Positions 1-8,901 of a stretch of DNA of 27,806 bases are shown piece by piece; position 1 is the stretch's first letter, and the number at the start of each line of letters is the position of its first letter. Origin of the DNA: Lactobacillus helveticus DSM 20075 = CGMCC 1.1877 (GTDB lineage Bacteria; Bacillota; Bacilli; Lactobacillales; Lactobacillaceae); assembly GCF_000160855.1 (NCBI RefSeq), contig NZ_GG700752.1, positions 745,966-773,771 of the forward strand, in the 5' to 3' direction. The position numbers and the translations under genes were made by a program. The notes beneath the pieces were generated by a model. The model ran no database searches, was not told the origin of the DNA, and saw nothing but the letters and a program-made list of their open reading frames with translations.

Positions 1-64
1 TTATTAGTTTAATTATTCTTTTTAGTGACTGGAAAATGTTTAAAACGGAAAATAATAATTAATT

Positions 65-93
65 AAGACAATTACTTTAAAATAAGTTATAAT
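65..93 (+). promoter_or_regulatory. Candidate sigma-A promoter with no gene behind it
   Basis: An AAGACA-like -35 (65-70) and a perfect TATAAT (88-93) are separated by 17 bases. The next plus-strand signal is a terminator about 55 nt downstream, and the next gene lies on the opposite strand. If active, it would make a very short RNA. The -35 matches consensus only partly and the region is AT-rich, so chance is a real alternative. Confidence 0.35.
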
Positions 94-123
94 ATAGACG
101 GATGATGAAATTTAGTGAGAGAT

Positions 124-158
124 AAAAAGGACGGCTGATACACAGTCGTCCTTTTTTC
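124..158. terminator. Intrinsic terminator, usable on both strands
   Basis: A 9-bp stem, GGACGGCTG paired with CAGTCGTCC (one G-U pair), has a 5-base loop, an A-run on the left and a T6 run on the right. The T6 run abuts the stop codon of the minus-strand hydrolase, so the hairpin ends that gene. It could equally end a plus-strand transcript from the promoter at 65-93. Confidence 0.75.
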
Positions 159-1172
159 TTATGCTTTGCTATTTTCTTTTAAAAAGCTACGGATGATTTT
201 TTCTCGCATTGCAAGAAAGATTGTATTATGTCCAGTAGGATGAATTCGATTAGTCAACAGAATTAAACCTGATCGTTTAATGCGATCCAAAATCATTAAT
301 GTACCGGTGAAACCAGTATGTAAGATAATCGGATAATGATTTTTAGGGTCAAAGCGTAGATCCCAGCCCCAAGAACGAGGCTTTACTCCAGCTGGATTTT
401 TGTTGTCAAAAAGCAGACTGACCGTTTTTTGACTGTAAGGGAGTACATCTTTTTTTAATCCAAGATAGCCTTGACTAAAGGTAATTAGATCTTGCATGGT
501 TGAAAAAAGGCCAGCAGATCCACAATCAGCTCTTAATTGTCTTGCCTTAGGATCATGAGGTACTCCTTGCAATACGTGGCCGTTAACAATTGCAGTTGGT
601 ACACAGGCTTCTTTTTTAGGTGAAAACGTAGTATGAGCTAGCGGCATTTGATTGAATACCTCAGTTGTAGCAACTTCTTGTACAGGCCGATTGAAAATCT
701 TTTTAATGACTAAGCCTAGCAAAATAAAATTGGTGTCGGCATAACGCATTTTATGTTCGAATTCGCCTGTCACAGGAAGATTAATAATTGCTTTTAATAA
801 TTCGTCATGATTTAATTCATCACGATGTGGAATCCAACCGCGGATGCCGCTGGTATGAGTTAGCAAGTGATAAAGGCGAATACGTGAATCCTTGAACTCA
901 GGAATAAACTCTTGTAAAGGTTCAGTAAAGTTAAGCTTGCCTTGATCATACAGCTTTAAAAGCACATTTTTGGTGGCTAAGACCTTGGTCAAGCTGGCCA
1001 AATCATATTCCGCAAATGGGCTAAGTTGAGTAACAGTAGGGTAGATGCTAGCAAATCCTGTTGTTGAAGTGAAGATTTGTTTATCTTTAATAAAAGTGTA
1101 GTTAACGCCTGGTACTACTCGTTCCAAGACCATTGATTCAATTAAATGTTGTGTTTTATTATAGTCGATCAT
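159..1172 (-). CDS. Serine hydrolase, beta-lactamase/class C PBP-like (esterase) family
   Basis: The 337-aa protein has the serine beta-lactamase/DD-peptidase fold signatures. SLTK at residues 60-63 supplies the catalytic Ser and Lys. HTSGI is at 106-110. YAD at 144-146 sits where YxN is usual. GSAGLFST is at 218-225, and HTG at 285-287 replaces the KTG box. The family includes D,D-carboxypeptidases, class C-like beta-lactamases and EstB-type esterases, and the substrate cannot be told from sequence. There is no signal peptide or membrane anchor, so a cytoplasmic esterase/amidase-like role is as likely as wall remodelling. The start is supported by GGTGA just upstream and a TATAAT box at 1193-1198 on the minus strand. 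It is monocistronic, with a terminator at its stop codon. It is divergent from the tRNA operon, and the two promoters lie side by side. Confidence 0.85.
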   Translation of the reverse strand: MIDYNKTQHLIESMVLERVVPGVNYTFIKDKQIFTSTTGFASIYPTVTQLSPFAEYDLASLTKVLATKNVLLKLYDQGKLNFTEPLQEFIPEFKDSRIRLYHLLTHTSGIRGWIPHRDELNHDELLKAIINLPVTGEFEHKMRYADTNFILLGLVIKKIFNRPVQEVATTEVFNQMPLAHTTFSPKKEACVPTAIVNGHVLQGVPHDPKARQLRADCGSAGLFSTMQDLITFSQGYLGLKKDVLPYSQKTVSLLFDNKNPAGVKPRSWGWDLRFDPKNHYPIILHTGFTGTLMILDRIKRSGLILLTNRIHPTGHNTIFLAMREKIIRSFLKENSKA

Positions 1173-1192
1173 TTTTCACCATCCACTAAATT

Positions 1193-1198
1193 ATTATA
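1193..1198 (-). promoter_or_regulatory. -10 box for the serine hydrolase gene
   Basis: A perfect TATAAT is read on the minus strand about 20 bases upstream of the hydrolase start. No good -35 is visible at 16-18 bases. It is directly adjacent to the plus-strand -35 of the tRNA promoter, so the two divergent promoters may compete for polymerase. Confidence 0.45.
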
Positions 1199-1209
1199 GA
1201 CAAAATGAC

Positions 1210-1238
1210 TTGACAAGCATAGAAGAAAAAAGCATAAT
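1210..1238 (+). promoter_or_regulatory. Promoter of the tRNA-Glu/tRNA-Gln operon
   Basis: Perfect TTGACA at 1210-1215, a 17-base spacer, and CATAAT at 1233-1238. The predicted start is near 1245, leaving a leader of only about 8 nt before the first tRNA. Near-consensus strength fits a stable-RNA operon. Confidence 0.75.
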
Positions 1239-1252
1239 TATTAATGTTGATT

Positions 1253-1324
1253 CGCCCGTTGGTCAAATGGTTAAGACGCCACCCTCTCAAGGTGGAGTTA
1301 TGAGTTCAATTCTCGTACGGGTGA
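1253..1324 (+). tRNA. tRNA-Glu (anticodon CTC)
   Basis: The cloverleaf closes well. The acceptor stem is 1253-1259 with 1317-1323. The D arm is GTC...GAC with GG in the loop. The anticodon stem CCACC/GGTGG has loop CTCTCAA, giving anticodon CTC at 1286-1288, which reads GAG. The T arm is ATGAG/CTCGT around TTCAATT. CCA is not encoded. Overall similarity to bacterial tRNA-Glu (CCCGTTGGTC and ACGGGT blocks) supports the identity. The first acceptor pair is C-G, whereas Firmicute tRNA-Glu usually has G-C, and the second pair is a G-U wobble. It is a C34 isoacceptor, additional to the usual UUC species. Confidence 0.9.
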
Positions 1325-1329
1325 TTCAT

Positions 1330-1402
1330 TGAGATATAGCCAAATTGGTAAGGCACAGGATTCTGGTTCCTGGATGTTTGGGTTCGAGCCCCAATATCTC
1401 AA
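1330..1402 (+). tRNA. tRNA-Gln (anticodon CTG)
   Basis: The cloverleaf has acceptor TGAGATA (1330-1336) with TATCTCA (1395-1401). The U1-A72 first pair is typical of tRNA-Gln. The D arm is GCC...GGC, and the anticodon stem CAGGA/TCCTG has loop TTCTGGT, giving anticodon CTG at 1363-1365, which reads CAG. The T arm is TTGGG/CCCAA around TTCGAGC. It starts 5 bases after the tRNA-Glu end, so both are cut from one transcript. CCA is not encoded. Like its neighbour, it is a C34 isoacceptor for a G-ending codon. Confidence 0.93.
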
Positions 1403-1408
1403 TAGTAA

Positions 1409-1447
1409 TAAAGGTTTAAGCTAAGAGCAGCTTAAACCTTTTTGTTT
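1409..1447 (+). terminator. Terminator of the tRNA operon
   Basis: A perfect 12-bp stem, AAGGTTTAAGCT (1411-1422) with AGCTTAAACCTT (1429-1440), has a 6-base loop and ends in a T-rich run. Confidence 0.9.
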
Positions 1448-1459
1448 TGCCTAAAATAA

Positions 1460-1486
1460 CAAAGATTCACTTTGCGTGAATCTTTA
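1460..1486 (-). terminator. Terminator of murT
   Basis: A perfect 10-bp inverted repeat, AAAGATTCAC (1461-1470) with GTGAATCTTT (1476-1485), has a 5-base loop and lies 4 bases beyond the murT stop. On the minus strand it is followed by a loose T-rich stretch. It shows that no gene is co-transcribed downstream of murT. Confidence 0.75.
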
Positions 1487-1489
1487 ACA

Positions 1490-2842
1490 TTACATACCAG
1501 CTTTAATAATTTTCTTTTCTGCCATCTTCCTTCTAAGTGCAAGCATTGCTGTGTAAGTAGAAAGGATATAGACCTTCTTAGTTGGCAACTTTTTAATTTC
1601 TTCAATCAAACTGTCATAATCAGGATTAGTACTCATAGTACCTGGATCAAAACCGGCAATCTCTAATCTGAAGCCCATGTCATGCCAGCGCTGACTGCCG
1701 ACAAGAATCTTTTTGATCTTGTCTTTATTTAGCCCTTCGAAGTCAGCATCCCAAATCCATGAGGTATCAATACCATCGGCGTGGTTGGCATTTAATAAGG
1801 CAACTAAAGAGTAGTCATCTTTTTCAGTATTGAGCATGTGCAATACTTCATCCAGACCAACAGGGTTTTTGACCAAGATTAAATCAATATCTCTATTACC
1901 GTAATGGATTAATTCTTGACGTCCAAAAATACGCTTATTTTCAGCAAATGCTTGAGCGACTTCAGCTTCAGTTAAACCGAAATGACGAGCTACTGAATAA
2001 GCAGCTAAGGCATTATAAATATTATAAGTACCACCGATGTTAATAGAGTAATCCTTGTTGCCCATTTGGAATTTCAAACTATTAGGCGTTTGTTCAAGAA
2101 TATTATTGACTGTAAAAGTCAAGTCAGGACGGTGATATCCGCAGTTAGGACAGAAGAAATCACCTAAGTTAGCATAGATCCTGCTATGGTAGTGCAAAAT
2201 GTGATCACATTTAGGGCAAAGCACGCCATCAGTGTTAACAGGAGCCTTAAAATCATTTTCTGGCTTGTCATTAGGTAATTTAAAACCGTAGAAAATTTTC
2301 TTATTAGGAAGCTCAACTGATGAAAAGATGCTTGCATCGCCGTTAGCAATAATAGTTGCATCAGGTGCTAATTTGATACCATCGACGATTTTGTCGTAAG
2401 TTGTATAAATTTCACCATAGCGATCCATCTGATCACGAAAAATATTTGTCAAAACAAATACGCTAGGATGAAGCAATTTGGTTACCATCTTTACGTTAGC
2501 TTCATCAACTTCTAGCACCGCGATCTTTCGCTTAACACGCTTATGTTTATGAGCTAAAAAAGCTGTTACAATCCCTTGTTGCATGTTTGAACCAGATGGA
2601 TTAGTTAAAACATCACCATATTTTTTCTTTAGGGCTTCAACTATTAAAGCAGTAGTCATGGTTTTCCCATTGGTTCCCGTAACTATTACGGTTTCATAGC
2701 CTTGGGCTAAAGAATTAAGAACGTTTGGATCAATTTTCATAGCAAACTTGCCAGGGAAACTAGTACCACCTTTTAAAACGTTATGTAAAAACCAGTAACT
2801 AGACTTTCCCGCAACTTTGGCGATTCCTGATTTAAAACTCAT
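1490..2842 (-). CDS. murT: Lipid II isoglutaminyl synthase, MurT ligase subunit
   Basis: This is a Mur-ligase-family protein of 450 aa. GTNGKTMTT at residues 56-64 is the ATP P-loop. A four-cysteine ribbon (C209, C212, C231, C234) is inserted in the central domain, a MurT hallmark. The C-terminal DUF1727 domain carries the ADGIDTSWIWD motif around 355-365, whose conserved Asp helps form the MurT-GatD active site. In the known complex, MurT activates the alpha-carboxyl of the stem-peptide D-Glu in lipid II, and GatD supplies ammonia from glutamine. I chose the ATG at 2842, not the upstream in-frame ATG at 2917, because AGGG precedes it at good spacing and the protein then begins as a normal MurT. 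The partner gatD, usually adjacent, is not in the window: downstream are a terminator and tRNAs, upstream is the divergent tdk. Confidence 0.92.
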   Translation of the reverse strand: MSFKSGIAKVAGKSSYWFLHNVLKGGTSFPGKFAMKIDPNVLNSLAQGYETVIVTGTNGKTMTTALIVEALKKKYGDVLTNPSGSNMQQGIVTAFLAHKHKRVKRKIAVLEVDEANVKMVTKLLHPSVFVLTNIFRDQMDRYGEIYTTYDKIVDGIKLAPDATIIANGDASIFSSVELPNKKIFYGFKLPNDKPENDFKAPVNTDGVLCPKCDHILHYHSRIYANLGDFFCPNCGYHRPDLTFTVNNILEQTPNSLKFQMGNKDYSINIGGTYNIYNALAAYSVARHFGLTEAEVAQAFAENKRIFGRQELIHYGNRDIDLILVKNPVGLDEVLHMLNTEKDDYSLVALLNANHADGIDTSWIWDADFEGLNKDKIKKILVGSQRWHDMGFRLEIAGFDPGTMSTNPDYDSLIEEIKKLPTKKVYILSTYTAMLALRRKMAEKKIIKAGM

Positions 2843-2944
2843 ATTATAATCCCTCACTTTAAAACTATGTTTTAGTTTAGCATAGAGCAGGAATGAAAAC
2901 GAGGTTTTACCGTTCATTTAGCTACACAAATTTATTTTTTCCTC

Positions 2945-2950
2945 TATACT
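2945..2950 (+). promoter_or_regulatory. Weak -10 candidate for the tdk operon
   Basis: TATACT lies about 40 bases upstream of the tdk start codon in the murT/tdk divergent intergenic region. No convincing -35 is seen at 16-18 bases, so this is tentative. Confidence 0.3.
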
Positions 2951-2991
2951 ATGTTAGGCGAATACTTTTAAGTAAAAGGGAGGGGCCCGGA

Positions 2992-3591
2992 ATGTCGCAA
3001 TTATTTTTTCGTTATGGTGCAATGAGTAGTGGTAAAACAATAGAAATTCTAAAAGTGGCTCACAATTATGAGGCACAAGGGCGAAAAATTGCTTTAATGA
3101 CAAGTGGACTTGATAATCGTAGTGGTGTTGGTACGGTTGCTTCTAGAATTGGACTTCATCGTAAGGCAATTCCAATTACTGCGGATATGAATTTATATAC
3201 ATACATTGAAAAAATGAATAGCCATGATTTAGCTGATGGAAAAGGAAAATTGGCTTGTGTCTTAATTGATGAAGCACAATTTTTGAAAAGACATCATGTT
3301 TTAGAATGTGCCAAAATTGTAGATGAATTTAATATTCCAGTGATGGCATTTGGCTTAAAAAATGATTTTCAGAATCATTTATTTGAAGGCAGTGAAAATT
3401 TATTGATTTTTGCTGATAAAATAGAAGAGATGAAAACTATTTGTCATTATTGTGGTCATAAAGCAACGATGAATTTAAGGGTTAATAATGGCAAACCTGT
3501 ATATGAAGGTGAACAAGTGCAAATTGGTGGCGATGAAAGTTACTATCCAGTTTGTCGTTATCATTATTTTCACCCAGGTATTCAGAGATAG
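2992..3591 (+). CDS. tdk: Thymidine kinase, type II
   Basis: The enzyme phosphorylates thymidine to dTMP with ATP in pyrimidine salvage. The 199-aa length is normal for the bacterial type II family. GAMSSGKT at residues 9-16 is the P-loop. DEAQF at 93-97 carries the Walker B Asp and catalytic Glu. A structural zinc site is formed by C151, C154, C188 and probably H191. The ATG at 2992 is preceded by a strong GGGAGGGG site; an in-frame upstream ATG at 2893 would add 33 residues without family support. It is the first gene of tdk-prfA-prmC-tsaC, an order also found in Bacillus. The gap to prfA is 16 bases. Confidence 0.95.
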   Translation: MSQLFFRYGAMSSGKTIEILKVAHNYEAQGRKIALMTSGLDNRSGVGTVASRIGLHRKAIPITADMNLYTYIEKMNSHDLADGKGKLACVLIDEAQFLKRHHVLECAKIVDEFNIPVMAFGLKNDFQNHLFEGSENLLIFADKIEEMKTICHYCGHKATMNLRVNNGKPVYEGEQVQIGGDESYYPVCRYHYFHPGIQR

Positions 3592-3607
3592 AGAGGACTT
3601 TTAATTT

Positions 3608-4696
3608 ATGGATAAAGTGATGGCTCAATTAGAGGGCTTAGTAGCTCATTATGAAGAACTTCAAGAAATGATGGCAGACCCTGAAGTTATTAATGATACT
3701 AAGCGTTACATGGAAATTTCTAAAGAAGAAGCCGATTTGCGTGAAGTTGTACAAAAGTACAAGAAATATAAAGAAGACAAAAAAGAAATCGCTGACAATA
3801 AAGAAATTATTGCCAATGAAACGGATTCTGATTTAATCGAAATGGCTAAAGAAGAAAATGCTGAGATTGAAAAAGAAATTCCTGAACTTGAAGATCAAAT
3901 TAAAATTTTGATGTTGCCTAAGGATCCTAATGATGATAAAGACATCATCATGGAAATCCGTGGTGCAGCTGGTGGTGATGAAGCTTCACTTTTTGCTGGT
4001 GATTTGCTTAGAATGTATGAAAAATACGCTGAACGTCAAAACTGGAAAGTTTCAATGATTGATTCAGAACCAACTGAAGTTGGTGGTTATAAGCGTGTTG
4101 CCATTATGATCACTGGAGACAAGGTTTATTCAAAATTAAAGTATGAAAATGGTGCTCACCGTGTTCAACGTATCCCAGTAACTGAATCTCAGGGTCGTGT
4201 TCATACTTCAACTGCAACTGTTGCCGTTATGCCTGAATATGAACAAGTAGATATTGATATTGATCCAAAGGATATTCGTGTTGATGTTTATCGTTCAAGT
4301 GGTGCCGGTGGTCAGCACATTAACAAGACTTCTAGTGCCGTTCGTATGACTCACTTGCCAACTGGTATCGTAGTTGCTATGCAGGATCAACGTAGTCAGC
4401 AACAAAACCGTGAAAAAGCTATGCAAATTTTGAAGTCTCGTGTTTATGACTACTATGAAAGTCAAAACCAAGCTAAATATGATGCTAAACGTAAGAATGC
4501 TATTGGTACTGGGGACCGTTCAGAAAGAATCAGAACTTACAACTATCCTCAAAACCGTGTTACTGATCACCGTATTGGCTTGACTATCAATAAGCTTGAC
4601 CGTGTAATGAACGGGGAACTTGACGAAATTATCGATGCATTGATTCTTTATAACCAAACTAAGCAATTAGAGGAGTTGGCTGATCAAAATGCCTAA
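3608..4696 (+). CDS. prfA: Peptide chain release factor 1 (RF1)
   Basis: RF1 reads UAA and UAG in the ribosomal A site and triggers hydrolysis of peptidyl-tRNA. The 362-aa protein has the PxT stop-codon recognition tripeptide PVT at residues 190-192. The universal GGQ is at 234-236 within [11 protein letters not shown]; its Gln is methylated by PrmC. A long charged helical N-terminal domain covers roughly 1-100. MDKV is taken as the start because it aligns with known RF1 N-termini; the SD-like GAGAGGA is rather far from the ATG. The 3' end overlaps prmC by 8 bases, which couples synthesis of the factor to that of its modifying enzyme. Confidence 0.97.
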   Translation: MDKVMAQLEGLVAHYEELQEMMADPEVINDTKRYMEISKEEADLREVVQKYKKYKEDKKEIADNKEIIANETDSDLIEMAKEENAEIEKEIPELEDQIKILMLPKDPNDDKDIIMEIRGAAGGDEASLFAGDLLRMYEKYAERQNWKVSMIDSEPTEVGGYKRVAIMITGDKVYSKLKYENGAHRVQRIPVTESQGRVHTSTATVAVMPEYEQVDIDIDPKDIRVDVYRSSGAGGQHINKTSSAVRMTHLPTGIVVAMQDQRSQQQNREKAMQILKSRVYDYYESQNQAKYDAKRKNAIGTGDRSERIRTYNYPQNRVTDHRIGLTINKLDRVMNGELDEIIDALILYNQTKQLEELADQNA

Positions 4697-5531
4697 GACT
4701 TTAAAAGAAATTAGAATTAAGGCAGGCGAAACTGCTGAAAATGCTTGCCCTGAAGATATTGACTATGTTTTGGCTGAGCGTCTTAATTTGACTCCAAGTG
4801 AATTTGAGTTAAAACAAGACATGGTTTTATCTGACGATCAGTTAAAGCAAGCAAATAAAGATATTAAAAAGCTAGCCAAGGGCGTTTCTCCCCAATATAT
4901 TTTGGGTTATGCCTGGTTTTTTGGATATAAAATCATGGTGCAGCGTGGGGTCTTAATTCCACGCTTTGAAACTGAAGAACTCGTGGAATGGACGCTTAAG
5001 TCGTTGAAGAGTGGCGATAAGGTGCTTGATTTAGGTACTGGTTCGGGATGCATTACGGTTGCCCTTGCTAAAGAAGCCGAGAAAAAAGGGATTAAAGATT
5101 TAACTCTTTATGCTAGTGACATTACTGATGCCGCATTAAGAACTAGTGAAGAGAATTTCTTGACTTATGATCTTGATGTAGTAACGCGTAAGGCAAATGT
5201 CTTAATTGGTTTGGAAAAGTTTGACAAGATTATTTCTAATCCGCCATATATTAAGACAACCGAGAAAAAAGAAATGGATGAAAATGTCTTGCAAAATGAA
5301 CCTAAAGAGGCCCTTTTTGCAGGCAATGATGGTTTAGATTTTTATAAAAAATTTGCTAAGCAGGTTCGTGATCACTTAAATAGTCATGGTGAATTCTTCT
5401 TAGAATTTGGTTTTAGCGAAGAAGATCAATTGAAAGAACTATTTGCTAAAGAACTGCCTGATTTTGATATTGAATTTAGAAAAGACATGGCCGGCAAGCC
5501 ACGCATGGTTCATGGAAGGTGGCAAAAATAA
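4689..5531 (+). CDS. prmC: Release factor glutamine N5-methyltransferase PrmC (HemK)
   Basis: PrmC transfers a methyl group from SAM to the Gln of the GGQ motif in RF1 and RF2, which speeds peptide release. The 280-aa protein has a helical N-terminal substrate domain (about 1-90), the SAM-binding loop DLGTGSGC at 114-121, and the amide-methylase signature NPPY at 184-187. The ATG at 4689 lies inside the end of prfA (8-base overlap), with GAGG-type sequence in the prfA coding region serving as SD. The following Sua5 gene begins within a few bases of its stop. Confidence 0.95.
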   Translation: MPKTLKEIRIKAGETAENACPEDIDYVLAERLNLTPSEFELKQDMVLSDDQLKQANKDIKKLAKGVSPQYILGYAWFFGYKIMVQRGVLIPRFETEELVEWTLKSLKSGDKVLDLGTGSGCITVALAKEAEKKGIKDLTLYASDITDAALRTSEENFLTYDLDVVTRKANVLIGLEKFDKIISNPPYIKTTEKKEMDENVLQNEPKEALFAGNDGLDFYKKFAKQVRDHLNSHGEFFLEFGFSEEDQLKELFAKELPDFDIEFRKDMAGKPRMVHGRWQK

Positions 5532-5536
5532 AAATT

Positions 5537-6538
5537 ATGGAAACCAAGATTTTTAAAAAAGATCAAATTGATGAAGCTGTTAAATTATTAGCTGAAGGAG
5601 AACTTGTAGCATTTCCAACTGAAACGGTTTATGGATTGGGTGCAATCGCAACTAAAGAAAAGTCTGTTAAAGGTGTTTATGCTGCTAAAGGACGTCCTAG
5701 CGATAATCCTTTGATTGTTACTGTTTCTGATGAAAAAATGATGGAGCGCTATGCCAAAGAAGTGCCTGAAAGAGCTAAAAAATTAATCAAGCACTTCTGT
5801 CCAGGTCCTTTGACTTTACTCTTATTTGTTAAGCCTGGTACGCTTCCTGATGCCGTTACAGGTGGACTTGATACAGTGGCTTTTCGTTGTCCTGATGATC
5901 AATTGACCCATGATTTAATTGCTAAATTAGGTTATCCAATTGTAGGCCCATCTGCCAATATTTCAACTAAGCCAAGTCCAACCACTGCTGAGCACGTTTA
6001 TCATGATTTAAAGGACAAGATTGCAGGCATTATTGATGGTGGTCCAACTCGTTTTGGTCTTGAGTCAACTATTATTGATTTATCCGTCAAAACTCCTATT
6101 GTCCTTCGTCCTGGTGAGATTACGCCAGAAGAACTTAGCGAGGTCCTCGGTGAAAAAGTTTTGATTAATACTGGTAAGGTCGCAGATAAAGATGTACCTA
6201 AAGCTCCAGGAATGAAGTACAGACACTATGCTCCAAGCGAACCCGTTGTTGTAGTAGATGATCCTGCTGATTTTGGCAAAATTGATTTTAATGATAAAAC
6301 AGGTGTCGCTGCGTTAGGTTCGGTTTTAGATCAAATTAATTTACCTGAAGAAAATAAATTTGACCTAGGTAAAAATTTAATTGATGCCGATCATAATTTG
6401 TTTGGTGCATTACGTTACTTTGATGATAAAGACGATATTGAAACTATTTATGTTCAAGGCTTCGATGAAGGCGAAGAAAGTTTGGCTTATATGAATCGTT
6501 TGAACAAAGCTGCTGGCGGTCATCATCTTAATAAATAA
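5537..6538 (+). CDS. sua5: Threonylcarbamoyl-AMP synthase (Sua5/YwlC type)
   Basis: The enzyme makes threonylcarbamoyl-adenylate from threonine, bicarbonate and ATP, the first step of t6A37 tRNA modification. The N-terminal YrdC domain carries FPTETVYGLG around residues 26-35, KGRP at 51-54 and PSAN at 138-141. After a linker near 200, a C-terminal Sua5 domain follows, so this is the long two-domain form (333 aa) and not the short TsaC. The start is uncertain. ATG 5537 (METKIF) matches typical N-termini but sits about 15 bases after AGGTGG. A GTG at 5519, inside the end of prmC, would add six residues. It is last in the tdk-prfA-prmC operon and is followed by a strong terminator. Confidence 0.93.
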   Translation: METKIFKKDQIDEAVKLLAEGELVAFPTETVYGLGAIATKEKSVKGVYAAKGRPSDNPLIVTVSDEKMMERYAKEVPERAKKLIKHFCPGPLTLLLFVKPGTLPDAVTGGLDTVAFRCPDDQLTHDLIAKLGYPIVGPSANISTKPSPTTAEHVYHDLKDKIAGIIDGGPTRFGLESTIIDLSVKTPIVLRPGEITPEELSEVLGEKVLINTGKVADKDVPKAPGMKYRHYAPSEPVVVVDDPADFGKIDFNDKTGVAALGSVLDQINLPEENKFDLGKNLIDADHNLFGALRYFDDKDDIETIYVQGFDEGEESLAYMNRLNKAAGGHHLNK

Positions 6539-6543
6539 AAAAT

Positions 6544-6577
6544 AAAACGCAAAGGGGTTTAAACCCTTTGCGTTTTT
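6544..6577 (+). terminator. Terminator of the tdk-prfA-prmC-sua5 operon
   Basis: A near-perfect GC-rich stem, ACGCAAAGGG with CCCTTTGCGT, has a short AT loop followed by a T run. The flanking A-run on the left makes it potentially bidirectional. Confidence 0.92.
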
Positions 6578-6595
6578 GATTAAAATATTTATGAT
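6568..6595 (+). promoter_or_regulatory. upp: Candidate upp promoter overlapping the upstream terminator
   Basis: TTGCGT (6568-6573), a 16-base spacer and TATGAT (6590-6595) lie just upstream of the upp SD site. The -35 is inside the 3' arm of the sua5 terminator. It is the only reasonable promoter in the 83-base gap, but the match is modest. Confidence 0.35.
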
Positions 6596-6621
6596 CAGAT
6601 TATTTGTTATAGGAGGCATAT

Positions 6622-7251
6622 ATGGGAAAGTTCGTAGTTTTGGATCACCCATTGATTCAACACAAGTTAACTATCATTCGTCGTAAGGACACAGGTTCAA
6701 ATGAATTTCGTAGAATTGTTGGCGAAATTGGTGGATTAATGACCTATGAAATTACGAGAGATTTACCACTTAAGGATGTTGAAATTGAAACACCAATGGG
6801 TAAAACTGTCCAAAAGGAAATTGCTGGTAAGAAATTGACAATTGTGCCAATTTTGCGTGCAGGTATCGGAATGCTTAACGGTGTTCTTGACATGGTACCA
6901 TCAGCTAAAATTGCGGTCATTGGTATGTATCGTGATGAAAAGACTTTGAAGCCACATGAATACTTCTTCAAGGCTCCAAAGGATATTGCTGAACGTGATT
7001 GCTTGGTTGTTGATCCAATGCTTGCAACTGGTGGCTCAGCAAATGATGCCATTGCTGCATTGAAGAAGCGCGGCGTTAAAGAGATCAATTTGGCAGTTTT
7101 AGTAGCAGCTCCAGAAGGAATTAAGGCTGTTCAAGAAGCTAACCCAGATGTTGATATTTACGCAGCTGCTGAAGATGAAAAGTTGATGGATAATGGCTAC
7201 ATCTTCCCAGGCTTGGGTGATGCTGGTGACAGATTATTCGGAACTAAGTAA
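6622..7251 (+). CDS. upp: Uracil phosphoribosyltransferase
   Basis: Upp converts uracil and PRPP to UMP, the main uracil-salvage step, in the cytoplasm. The 209-aa length is standard. The PRPP-binding signature [10 protein letters not shown] is at residues 131-140. PILRAGIGM near 76-84 is another conserved loop, and the C-terminal [10 protein letters not shown] is typical. A strong AGGAGG precedes the ATG. Upp sits directly before the ATPase operon, where Bacillus has glyA-upp-atpI. No clear terminator separates upp from atpB, so read-through into the ATPase genes is possible. Confidence 0.97.
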
Positions 7252-7278
7252 TTCCCTTTTCGTAAAAAAATATTCATT

Positions 7279-7292
7279 AGAATACGCTTACA
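7279..7292. promoter_or_regulatory. Candidate CcpA-binding cre site upstream of the atp operon
   Basis: On the minus strand the sequence reads TGTAAGCGTATTCT, which fits the low-GC Firmicute cre pattern TGWNANCGNWNNCA at all defined positions except the last base. It ends 2 bases before the proposed atp -35, centred near -45 to the predicted start, a position more compatible with activation than with road-block repression. This is a consensus match only. Confidence 0.45.
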
Positions 7293-7294
7293 TA

Positions 7295-7324
7295 TTACAC
7301 AAAGGACTTTTTTGGTGTTAAGAT
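7295..7324 (+). promoter_or_regulatory. Probable promoter of the atp operon
   Basis: TTACAC (7295-7300), an 18-base spacer and TAAGAT (7319-7324) precede a predicted start near 7331, giving a leader of about 45 nt with a GGGAGGT site. The match is moderate. A weak GTGTT/AACAC inverted repeat (about 7332-7353) lies in the leader. Confidence 0.45.
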
Positions 7325-7374
7325 GATTTAAGTGTTCGAGTTTAATTCAACACGAGAAGGGAGGTCACGAAGTA

Positions 7375-8341
<967 letters not shown>

Positions 8342-8392
8342 TAAATTTTTTAAAACTAAAGGATTTAAGTATTAAAGAGAGAAGGGCAGTAA

Positions 8393-8901
8393 ATGACTAT
8401 TCAAACATTATTTGCAGCCTCACATCATATTTACCTAGGTAACGCACTCTGGTATTTAATTTGTTTTGCCATCTTGTTGTTACTGATCAAGCACTTTGCT
8501 TGGGGCCCAGTATCAGACATGATGGAAAAGCGGCGGCAAAAAGTTATTAATGACTTGGATTCAGCTGCAAGTGATCGCAAAAAGGCTGAAACGCTTGCTA
8601 ACGAGCGTGAAGCTGCCTTGAAGAACTCAAGACAAGAAGCAACAAAGATTCTCTCTGACGCTAAAGCTAATGCGCAAAAAACTGGCAAAGAAATCGTAGC
8701 AAGTGCAAATGAATATGCTGCAGCAATTCGTAAGAAGGCAAATGAAGAAGCCGCTAAGGCTAAATCAGATGCATTAGATTCCGCACGTGATCAAGTTGCT
8801 GATATTTCTTTAGCTATTGCTGAAAAAGTAATCGCTAAGAATTTATCTGCTGAAGACCAAAAAGATTTAGTCGACCAATTTATTAAGGAGTTGGATGATT
8901 A

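Noticed and set aside
2843..2917. N-terminal extension of MurT by 25 residues
   Set aside because: No SD precedes the upstream ATG, and the extension covers the promoter/leader region; the protein from 2842 begins like other MurT ligases.
6744..7088. A 114-codon minus-strand open frame inside upp
   Set aside because: It is fully antisense to a well-conserved gene, has no SD or family resemblance, and is explained by codon bias of upp.
7252..7374. Terminator after upp
   Set aside because: No stem with a following T-run was found in the upp-atpB gap; only a weak short inverted repeat in the atp leader.
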